Below are positions 1-5,625 of a DNA stretch of 6,337 nucleotides, in pieces. How positions within the stretch are numbered: position 1 is the stretch's first letter; every line of letters begins with the position of its first letter. This stretch comes from T1Sed10-7 sp047921175. GTDB taxonomy: Bacteria > Actinomycetota > Nitriliruptoria > Nitriliruptorales > Nitriliruptoraceae. The stretch covers positions 1 to 6,337 of the forward strand of contig JBLRWQ010000111.1 of the NCBI GenBank assembly GCA_047921175.1, read 5' to 3'. The position numbers and the translations under genes are program-made. The notes under the pieces were generated by a model that was not told where the DNA came from, did not search any database, and saw only the letters and a list, made by a program, of their open reading frames with translations.

Positions 1-176
1 GGGTCGGAAGGAACGCTGCGCCCACCCGGGCAGCGGGCTGGACCAGTAGGCCCACGACGGCCCCCAGATGACGAGCCACCGTGACCGGCCCCGAGCAGAG
101 GCCTCGGCGGGTGGGGGGCGGGGACCTCGGACCCTTGCCGTCGCGCGCTGACGACGGCCACGATGGAGGCCCGGAC

Positions 177-181
177 GGAGG
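177..181 (+). promoter_or_regulatory. Ribosome binding site of the universal stress protein gene
   Basis: GGAGG lies 7 bases before the ATG at 189. It decides the start against the upstream in-frame GTG at 81, which has no comparable purine-rich motif before it. Confidence 0.8.
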
Positions 182-188
182 CAGCGCC

Positions 189-1085
189 ATGACCACGGAC
201 CGGACCACGAGCCCTGCAGGCAGCATCTTCGTCGGCGTCGACCTGTCGGACTGCTCACGCTTGGCCCTGCGATGGGCCGCAGGGGCGGCTCGCCTGCTGG
301 GTCGCCCGCTCCGTGTGATCGAGGCCTGGCACTACCCAACCGACACCGCGGTCCGCCTCGGCTCCGTCGCACTCCCTGACCCAGCCCACGCCGACGAGCT
401 GATGATCCGACACCTCTCGACCGTCGTGCAGGCGGAGCTCGGCGACCACCCTGGCCTCGATATCGACATCGACGTGGTCCGTGGGCCGACCACGGAAGCG
501 CTGCTCCACGTCGCGGATCAGCACGCCGCGATGATCGTGGTCGGATCGCGAGGTATCGGGGGGTTCCGGGGGCTCCTCCTCGGCTCGGTCAGCCGCCAAC
601 TCTGCGAGCACGCACCGTGCCCGGTCACCGTGGTGCGTCACCTGCCAGCGGACGAGCCGATCCGACTGGACACGATCGTGGTCGGCGTCGACGGCTCGGA
701 GCACGCGGCACGGGCGCTGACCTTCGCGGCCGACCTCGCGGCCCGATCGCACGGCCGGGTCGTGGCCGTGCACGCCGCAGCGCCCGGTGCGATGGTCGAC
801 CGTTCGGTGGCCCCCCTGGCCACCGAGGGACGCAGCCTGCCGGAGCTGCTCGACGCCTGGTGCGAGCCCCTGCACGAGCGCGGGCTCGAGGACCACGAGT
901 CGGTGGTGGCCGAGGGCGACGCCCGCACCGCCCTGCTCGAGGTCGCAGAGGAACGCGGCGCCGACCTGTTGGTGGTCGGCTCGCGCGGCCTGGGCCCCGT
1001 GTCACGACTGCTGCTCGGCAGCGTGTCCAGCTCGATCGTCCAGCACAGCCCCGTCCCCGTCACGGTGGTACCACGGGATCGCTGA
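189..1085 (+). CDS. Universal stress protein, two tandem UspA domains
   Basis: This is a 298-residue cytoplasmic protein made of two universal stress protein domains, at about residues 12-150 and 161-295. Each domain starts with the usual strand and acidic loop (VGVDLS; VGVDGS). Each ends with the ATP-binding signature G-2x-G-9x-G-S, at residues 119-133 and 264-278, followed by a PVTVV strand. Both nucleotide sites therefore look intact. Tandem USPs of about 300 residues are common in actinobacteria, where several respond to hypoxia, stationary phase or other stress; that role here is inference. The ATG at 189 is chosen because GGAGG at 177-181 sits 7 bases upstream. An in-frame GTG at 81 would add 36 low-complexity residues without USP similarity. 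The gene converges on the minus-strand heme cluster and shares no operon with it. The specific stress or partner cannot be told from the sequence. Confidence 0.95.
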   Translation: MTTDRTTSPAGSIFVGVDLSDCSRLALRWAAGAARLLGRPLRVIEAWHYPTDTAVRLGSVALPDPAHADELMIRHLSTVVQAELGDHPGLDIDIDVVRGPTTEALLHVADQHAAMIVVGSRGIGGFRGLLLGSVSRQLCEHAPCPVTVVRHLPADEPIRLDTIVVGVDGSEHAARALTFAADLAARSHGRVVAVHAAAPGAMVDRSVAPLATEGRSLPELLDAWCEPLHERGLEDHESVVAEGDARTALLEVAEERGADLLVVGSRGLGPVSRLLLGSVSSSIVQHSPVPVTVVPRDR

Positions 1086-1531
1086 GCGGCGCACCGCAGG
1101 CAGGCCCCCGATCCGGGTCCGCGAAGGTGCGGGGGTGCTCCGGCGACCAGCGTCATCCCAGCCACCCTGGCCAGGATGCCCTGGCGGACGGACCGGCCGA
1201 CGACGGTGCGACGGCCCCGGCACGTCACGCGGCACCTCGTCACGGCTCATCACGACCCCCCCTGGGTCGGAGACCCGACCTCCTCCCAACGCCACCCGGA
1301 GCCGCCGCACCGCACCGTGCCCGATCGCGCGCATCGCCCGGGGGTGCGTCCCGGCGATCGCTGCGGTCTCCTCGACGCTGACGTCCGCCAGGCCCCGGAG
1401 GACGACGACCTCGCGCTGCTCGTCGGGGAGCGCGTCAAGAGCATCCGCGACCCAGACACCGCCGAACGTGCGTCACGGTCTGCTGGCCGGACGGCGCGTC
1501 AGGCCGGCTCGCCCGACGGAGGGACGGCGCG
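1086..1531. other. Convergent gap with gene debris, no intact gene
   Basis: These 446 bases separate the stop of the plus-strand stress gene from the stop of the minus-strand radical SAM gene. The reading frames that cross it on both strands are either shadows running out of the neighbouring genes or lack a plausible start and ribosome site. The part nearest the radical SAM gene holds a sigma factor remnant (1284-1475) and one copy of a direct repeat (1489-1509). From 1086 to about 1283 no conserved protein is recognisable. A minus-strand frame there starting GTG at 1243 runs far into the stress gene and gives no known domain. A short imperfect hairpin just after the stress gene (1103-1120) lacks a T tract and is not called a terminator. 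Confidence 0.7.
1284..1475 (-). pseudogene. Decayed RNA polymerase sigma factor, region 4 fragment
   Basis: Read on the minus strand after a TGA at 1475-1473, this frame encodes about 63 residues that look like the C-terminal region 4 of an ECF-type sigma-70 factor. It begins with ADALDALPDEQREVVVLRGL, continues with the helix-turn-helix stretch SVEETAAIAGTHPRAMRAI, and ends GAVRRLRVAL. Region 4 normally contacts the -35 promoter element. Region 2, needed for -10 recognition and core binding, is absent upstream: the frame is closed by the TGA and only 57 bases remain before the next gene's stop. No ATG, GTG or TTG precedes the motif; the first in-frame ATG, at 1334, falls inside the recognition helix region. 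Downstream the frame drifts on without a clear end into the stress gene. I read it as a 5'-truncated pseudogene. A standalone helix-turn-helix protein with a non-canonical start is less likely. Confidence 0.72.
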
Positions 1532-1542
1532 TCAGGCCGGCT
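1489..1542. repeat. 21-base perfect direct repeat, period 33, across the radical SAM stop
   Basis: Positions 1489-1509 and 1522-1542 are identical over 21 bases, separated by 12 bases (period 33). On the minus strand the right copy carries the last codons and the TGA of the radical SAM gene (stop at 1534-1532). The left copy repeats this stop region downstream of the gene, so it looks like a local tandem duplication of the gene's tail. In the left copy, GCCGG (1508-1504) and CCGGC (1490-1486) could pair as a 5-bp stem 24 bases after the stop. There is no T tract, so termination is only a possibility. Confidence 0.85.
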
Positions 1543-2725
1543 GCCCGGCGGTGTCGAGCACCGGCCCCCCGGCCGGCTCGTAGACGCAGTACGGCTCCTC
1601 GGCGAGGTGGTCGCCGGTCACCGCGAAGGCTCGGGACCTGGAACCTCCGCAGACCGTGCGGTACTCGCAGCGGCCACAGCGGCCCAGCAGCAGCGCCGGG
1701 TCGCGCAGCTGCTGGAGCAGCGGCGCCTCGCGGTACAGCTCCGCGAGGGAGCGCTCGCGCACCGAGCCGACCGGGATGGGCAGGAAGCCACTGGGGTGCA
1801 CGTTGCCGAGGTGATCGATGAAGACGAACCCCCGGCCGGCGTTGATGTCCAGCGGCGGTCGCGGCACCCGCGTGGGCAGGTCGCGCTCGGCGCGGATGTC
1901 GTCCAGCGCCGCGCGAAGGCGTCGGTAGGTCGCGCCGAGCCCGAACGCCTCGGCAGCGTCGACGTCGCCGGCGGCGCGGCGCTGGAGCACGACGCGGCGG
2001 AAGTGCGGTGCCTCGGTGGTCTTGACCGCGAGGTGGTGGGAGACGTCGACCAGCCAGTGCAGGACGTCCTCGACCTCGGCCGGGGGCAGCGCCTGGAGGG
2101 CCTCACCACGACCGGTCGGGACCAGCAGGAACACGCTCCACAGGAACGCATCGAGCTCGAGGACCCGACGGAGCAGGTCGGGTAGCTCGACCACGTTGCC
2201 GTTGGTCACGGTCGTGTTGATCTGCAGGCGCATGCCGAGGTCCACGATGTCCCGACAGACCGGCAGGGTCGCGTCGAACACCCCCTCGATGCCACGGAAG
2301 CCGTCGTGGGTGGCGGCGCTCGCACCATCGAGGGAGATGGAGACGGCCTTCGTGCCGGCCTCGGCTGCCGCCGCGAACGCGGCCCGGGTCGCCTTCGGCG
2401 TGACCGAGGGTGCCAACGACATGCTCAGGCCCGCGCGGTCGCCGTAGGCGAGCAGGTGCATGAGGTCCGGGCGCTCGAAGGGGTCCCCGCCGCTGAGCAC
2501 CACCATCGGGCTCGGCGCGCCGAACGCGGCCATGTCGTCGAGCAGGCGTTCGCCCTCGGCCGTGGTCAGCTGCATCGGGTGGGGCTGGTCCTGCGAGTCT
2601 GCGCGGCAGTGCTGACAGACGAGCTGGCAGGCCCGGGTGGTCTCCCAGATGACCAGGAACGGACGCTCGTTGACGTCATGACGGATACGCCGGATGGCGG
2701 TGCGACCGTGGGGGTGCGGGTTCAC
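1532..2725 (-). CDS. Radical SAM protein with C-terminal Fe-S (SPASM-like) domain, AhbD/NirJ/PqqE-like
   Basis: This 397-residue protein has the radical SAM motif CxxxCxxC at Cys33, Cys37 and Cys40 (TRACQLVCQHC), which binds the 4Fe-4S cluster that cleaves S-adenosylmethionine. GGDP at 79-82 is the usual SAM-contact loop, and SISLDG at 129-134 is a barrel strand typical of the PqqE/MoaA-type branch. The C-terminus (about 298-383) has a PSGFLP segment and then C350-x2-C353-x5-C359-x20-C380 within CEYRTVCGG and GDHLAEEPYC, a likely auxiliary cluster. This tail resembles AhbD and NirJ, which modify heme-type tetrapyrroles, and the related uncharacterised family I remember as TIGR04053. Many SPASM proteins have more cysteines; here a serine (312) sits where relatives often have one. 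The GTG start overlaps the stop of the upstream porphyrinogen oxidase gene by four bases. Its substrate is unknown; a role in heme synthesis is inferred from context. No precursor peptide gene is visible beside it, which speaks against peptide maturation. Confidence 0.9.
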   Translation of the reverse strand: MNPHPHGRTAIRRIRHDVNERPFLVIWETTRACQLVCQHCRADSQDQPHPMQLTTAEGERLLDDMAAFGAPSPMVVLSGGDPFERPDLMHLLAYGDRAGLSMSLAPSVTPKATRAAFAAAAEAGTKAVSISLDGASAATHDGFRGIEGVFDATLPVCRDIVDLGMRLQINTTVTNGNVVELPDLLRRVLELDAFLWSVFLLVPTGRGEALQALPPAEVEDVLHWLVDVSHHLAVKTTEAPHFRRVVLQRRAAGDVDAAEAFGLGATYRRLRAALDDIRAERDLPTRVPRPPLDINAGRGFVFIDHLGNVHPSGFLPIPVGSVRERSLAELYREAPLLQQLRDPALLLGRCGRCEYRTVCGGSRSRAFAVTGDHLAEEPYCVYEPAGGPVLDTAGQPA

Positions 2726-4158
2726 GGGCGGGTCTCCTCGATGGTGGAACGCAGGCTCTGGACCGCGGTGGATGCCGACCGCAGGCAGGACGAGAGGCCG
2801 GGTCCGTGGTAGGGGGCGCCGGCGACCACGACCCCGGGGAGGTCCATCCGCAGGGCGGCGCCGATCGCGGCGACACGGTCGAGGTGGCCGACCTCGAGCT
2901 GGGGCATGGTCGACGGCCAGCGCCGCACCACGGCGTCGATCGGCGCCGCACGCAGGCCGGTGGCCTCGGCCAGCTCGCGGTGCAGGGTGTCGATCAGGCG
3001 CTGGTCATCGAGGTTGATCGCGCGGTCGTCGCCGGCGCGGCCGGCGGACGCCCGCACGAGCACGACGTCGTCGTGGGCATGGTGTGGCCACTTCGTGGAC
3101 AGGAACGTGGCGGCCTTGAGCAGCTGGGGGCTGGAGCTCGGGACCAGCAGCCCGGTACCACGGGCGAGGGCCGGGGTGACCGCAGCCTGCGCCGGATAGG
3201 CCAGCGCGGTCACCACGACGGAGGCGGCGCGCAGGTGGCGGAGCACCTCAGCGGCGTTCGGACTGCCTGCAGCCACCAGGTCCGCGGCGGCACGCGCCGT
3301 GGTGGCGACCACGACCCCGTCGGCCTCCAGCGAGCCGTCAGCCAGCTCGAGCCGCAGGTGGCCCCCCTGCCGCTCGATGCGCCGCACCGGACAGCGCAGT
3401 CGCAGCGGTGCACCGTCGAGCTGCTCGCGCAGACGGTCGGTGAGCTGCCCCATGCCGGCGCGCAGGGCCACGAAGGCGGGACCGGTGCTCGCCGGGGGCC
3501 GGCGCCGGAGCAGGAGGGACCGGTGCCGGCGCACGAGCGCGGCCAGCTGGGGCGTCGCCGCCTGCAGGGAGAGCGAGCGGACGTCACCGGCGTGCAGCCC
3601 ACCGAGCAGCGGATCGACGAGCCGATCGGTGACCTCACGCCCGAACCGGCGCTCGAGCTCCGTGCCGACGGCGACGTCGCCCTGGTCCGGCGCCGCCCCG
3701 ACGAACGGCTCGAGCCCGGCGCGCAGCATGCCGGGGACCGACAGCACCCCGGAGCGCACCACCGGCCAGAGCCGGGTGGGACCGGCGGGGGTGAAGCCCT
3801 CGGGCAGCGGGCGTAAACCCCGGGGCGTGTGGATCCAGGTGGTGGCACGCCGGGCGGGCACCAGCTGGTCGGACAGCCCGAGCTCCTCGATGAGCTCGAG
3901 GGGACCCGGTGCCGCGGTGAACACCGACTCCGCACCCACGTCCACGTGGTGTCCCGCGACCTCCACCGCCGCGAGCTGCCCGCCGACCCGGTCGGCGGCC
4001 TCCAGGATGGTGACCTGGTACCCGGCGGCGAGCAGGCGACGGGCGGCCACCAGGCCGGTCAGCCCGGCACCGACGACCGCGATGTGCCGGCGGGTCGACG
4101 CCGAGGTCGCCAGCGGCGAGGTGCCCTGGTCCGAGGAGGTCGAGATGCCGCCGGGCAT
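2722..4158 (-). CDS. hemG: Protoporphyrinogen/coproporphyrinogen III oxidase (FAD, HemY type)
   Basis: The 478-residue product belongs to the FAD-dependent, oxygen-using HemY family, which removes six electrons from a porphyrinogen to give the aromatic porphyrin. It is soluble or membrane-associated; no transmembrane segment is evident. The N-terminal Rossmann motif is VVGAGLTGL (28-36; Gly30, Gly32, Gly35), with ILEAADRVGG (51-60) supplying the acidic residue (Glu53) for the FAD ribose. The C-terminal FAD motif is GAPYHGPGLSSCL (447-459). In most actinobacteria this enzyme acts on coproporphyrinogen III (then called CgoX or HemY) in the coproporphyrin-dependent route. Sequence alone here cannot separate this from the classical protoporphyrinogen activity, so the symbol is a family name. 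About 23 residues precede the FAD motif. The ATG at 4158 is supported by AGGTGAGG at 4163-4170, and no ATG or GTG lies between it and the motif. The stop overlaps the start of the radical SAM gene. Confidence 0.93.
   Translation of the reverse strand: MPGGISTSSDQGTSPLATSASTRRHIAVVGAGLTGLVAARRLLAAGYQVTILEAADRVGGQLAAVEVAGHHVDVGAESVFTAAPGPLELIEELGLSDQLVPARRATTWIHTPRGLRPLPEGFTPAGPTRLWPVVRSGVLSVPGMLRAGLEPFVGAAPDQGDVAVGTELERRFGREVTDRLVDPLLGGLHAGDVRSLSLQAATPQLAALVRRHRSLLLRRRPPASTGPAFVALRAGMGQLTDRLREQLDGAPLRLRCPVRRIERQGGHLRLELADGSLEADGVVVATTARAAADLVAAGSPNAAEVLRHLRAASVVVTALAYPAQAAVTPALARGTGLLVPSSSPQLLKAATFLSTKWPHHAHDDVVLVRASAGRAGDDRAINLDDQRLIDTLHRELAEATGLRAAPIDAVVRRWPSTMPQLEVGHLDRVAAIGAALRMDLPGVVVAGAPYHGPGLSSCLRSASTAVQSLRSTIEETRP
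2734..2739 (-). promoter_or_regulatory. Ribosome binding site of the radical SAM gene, inside the oxidase gene
   Basis: GAGGAG on the minus strand lies 8 bases before the GTG at 2725. It is formed by the two glutamate codons near the end of the upstream oxidase (IEETRP). With the GTGA stop/start overlap it supports this start and translational coupling of the two genes. Confidence 0.8.
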
Positions 4159-4162
4159 GGGT

Positions 4163-4170
4163 CCTCACCT
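4163..4170 (-). promoter_or_regulatory. Ribosome binding site of the porphyrinogen oxidase gene
   Basis: AGGTGAGG on the minus strand ends 4 bases before the ATG at 4158 and fits the anti-Shine-Dalgarno sequence. It supports an N-terminus with a short extension before the FAD-binding fold. Confidence 0.65.
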
Positions 4171-4238
4171 GCCGGGGGTGCGGACCCGGCCTGCCGCAGG
4201 AGGCTCACCGAGGACCCGGTCGGGCCCTAGGGGCGGAA

Positions 4239-4256
4239 GACCCCGACACGTGGGTC
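4239..4256. promoter_or_regulatory. Inverted repeat between hemL and the oxidase gene, possible operator or hairpin
   Basis: GACCC-N8-GGGTC is a perfect 5-base inverted repeat with an internal CACGTG core (4247-4252), in the only sizeable gap inside the heme cluster. No convincing -35/-10 pair could be assigned next to it. It may be a regulator site for a promoter serving the oxidase and radical SAM genes, or chance. Confidence 0.2.
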
Positions 4257-4273
4257 GTTGGACCAGCGGCCCG

Positions 4274-4298
4274 GGGCCTCGGTCACCCCAAGCGGCCC
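4274..4298 (-). terminator. GC-rich hairpin just after hemL (possible weak terminator or mRNA 3' stabiliser)
   Basis: On the minus strand, 6 bases after the hemL stop, GGGC (4298-4295) pairs with GCCC (4277-4274). After a 2-base bulge, CTTGG (4292-4288) pairs with CCGAG (4282-4278), with one G-T wobble, around a GGTGA loop. No T tract follows, so it is not a textbook intrinsic terminator. It could attenuate, or protect the hemB-hemL message end. Such GC-rich stems also arise by chance in this base composition. Confidence 0.3.
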
Positions 4299-4304
4299 GG
4301 CACA

Positions 4305-5624
4305 TCACCCCGCCGCGGCGGCCCGCGCCGCGACGGGTGCCGCGGCGGCGATGGCCTCGAGCTCGCGTTCCCCGTGGGCCCCCGACACGAACCAGGCTTC
4401 GAAGGCCGACGGGGGGAGCGACACCCCGGCGTCCAGCATCGCGTGGAAGAACCGGGCGAAGGCTGCCGCGTCCTGGTCGCTCGCGTCCGCGAAGGTGCGC
4501 ACGGGCGCCTCGCGCAGGAACACGCTGAACAGGCTGCCGGCGCGCTGGATCCGGTGCGGCACGCCTGCGGTCTGCAGGGCGCCACCGACCACCTCGACGA
4601 CCTGATCGGCCGTCGCCTCGAGGTGGCGGTACAAGGCGTCGTCGCAGTGCTGCAGGGTCACGAGCCCCGCCGTGGCCGCGACCGGGTTCCCGCTCAGGGT
4701 GCCCGCCTGGTAGACCGGGCCCGCGGGGGCGAGCAGGTCCATGATCTCGGCGCGCCCGGCCACGGCTGCCAGCGGGTAGCCACCGCCGATGACCTTGCCG
4801 TACGCCACCAGGTCGGGGGTCCACCCGGCGTCCGCGCCGACCACCTCGGGGTCGGCGGCACGACCCCACCAGCCGGCGGGCCCGACCCGGAACCCGGTCA
4901 TCACCTCGTCGAGCACCAGCAGGGCGCCGTGCCGGGCCGTGATGTCCCGCAGGAAGCGCTCGAAACCGGGCTCGGGGGGCACCACCCCCATGTTCGCCGG
5001 GACCGCCTCGGTCAGGACCGCCGCGATGTGGTCGCCGTGCTCGGCGAAGACCACCTCGAGCGCCTCACGGTCGTTGTACGGCACCACGAGCGTGTCGGCG
5101 ACCGCGCCCGCGGTCACCCCCGGCGAGTTCGGCAGGCCGAGCGTGGCCACGCCCGAGCCGGCCTGGACCAGCAGGGCATCGAGGTGGCCGTGGTAGCAGC
5201 CGGCGAACTTGACCACCTTCGGTCGCTCGGTGGCGGCGCGCGCGAGCCGGACGGCGGTCATGACCGCCTCGGTACCGGACGACACGAAACGGACCCGGTC
5301 GATCGCACGCACACGCCGCAGCAGCTCCTCGCCGAGCTCCACCTCGACGCCCGTCGGGGCACCGAACGACGACGACCGGGCGACAGCGGACGTGACCGCG
5401 GCGACGACCGCCGGGTGGGCGTGCCCGAGGATCATCGGCCCCCACGACCCGACCAGGTCGACGTAGCGGTTGCCGTCCACATCGGTCAGCCAGGCCCCCT
5501 GACCGGACCGGAAGGTCACCGGGGTGCCGCCGACGGCACCGAAGCCGCGGACCGGCGAGCTCACGCCGCCGGGGAGCACGGCGGTGGCACGCTCGAACCA
5601 TGCCGTCGAGCCGCTGCGGTCCAT
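4305..5624 (-). CDS. hemL: Glutamate-1-semialdehyde 2,1-aminomutase
   Basis: This 439-residue PLP enzyme converts glutamate-1-semialdehyde to 5-aminolevulinate, the last step of the C5 route to tetrapyrroles, in the cytoplasm as a dimer. It is a class III aminotransferase-fold protein of the usual length (about 430). Visible hallmarks are LPGGVSSPVRGF (17-28), SSGTEA at 115-120 for PLP phosphate binding, GCYHGH at 142-147, NMGVVPPEPGF (211-221), LVLDEVMTGFR with Asp239 and Glu240 (236-246), and the Schiff-base Lys277 in AYGKVIGGG (codon 4796-4794). GTLSGNP (308-314) is also typical. The start is the ATG at 5624: AGGAGG lies 6 bases upstream and residue 1 begins the conserved N-terminus. The open frame reaches back to 5702, but that would add 26 residues overlapping hemB. 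The gene follows hemB by one base. The last ~15 residues are alanine-rich, with no sign of damage. Confidence 0.97.
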   Translation of the reverse strand: MDRSGSTAWFERATAVLPGGVSSPVRGFGAVGGTPVTFRSGQGAWLTDVDGNRYVDLVGSWGPMILGHAHPAVVAAVTSAVARSSSFGAPTGVEVELGEELLRRVRAIDRVRFVSSGTEAVMTAVRLARAATERPKVVKFAGCYHGHLDALLVQAGSGVATLGLPNSPGVTAGAVADTLVVPYNDREALEVVFAEHGDHIAAVLTEAVPANMGVVPPEPGFERFLRDITARHGALLVLDEVMTGFRVGPAGWWGRAADPEVVGADAGWTPDLVAYGKVIGGGYPLAAVAGRAEIMDLLAPAGPVYQAGTLSGNPVAATAGLVTLQHCDDALYRHLEATADQVVEVVGGALQTAGVPHRIQRAGSLFSVFLREAPVRTFADASDQDAAAFARFFHAMLDAGVSLPPSAFEAWFVSGAHGERELEAIAAAAPVAARAAAAG

Positions 5625-5625
5625 G

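Noticed and set aside
121..134. DosR/DevR-like dormancy box upstream of the stress gene
   Set aside because: GGGACC-TC-GGACCC is only an imperfect palindrome and does not fit the GGGAC/GTCCC half-sites well enough.
135..164. Sigma-70 promoter for the stress gene (TTGCCG at 135, CACGAT at 159)
   Set aside because: The -10 matches the consensus at three of six positions only; not distinguishable from background.
81..188. Longer stress protein starting at GTG 81
   Set aside because: The extra 36 residues are low-complexity and unlike USP proteins, while the ATG at 189 has a well-spaced GGAGG.
1103..1120. Hairpin after the stress gene as a terminator
   Set aside because: The stem contains a C-T mismatch and no T tract follows; chance pairing is likely at this GC content.
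638..1243. Minus-strand 201-codon frame opposite the stress gene, starting GTG 1243
   Set aside because: Mostly antisense to the stress gene. The first ~45 residues, outside it, might be debris of a gene that followed the lost sigma factor, but no family is recognisable.
2806..3816. Plus-strand 336-codon frame opposite the oxidase gene
   Set aside because: Same kind of antisense shadow, low-complexity product, no ribosome site of note.
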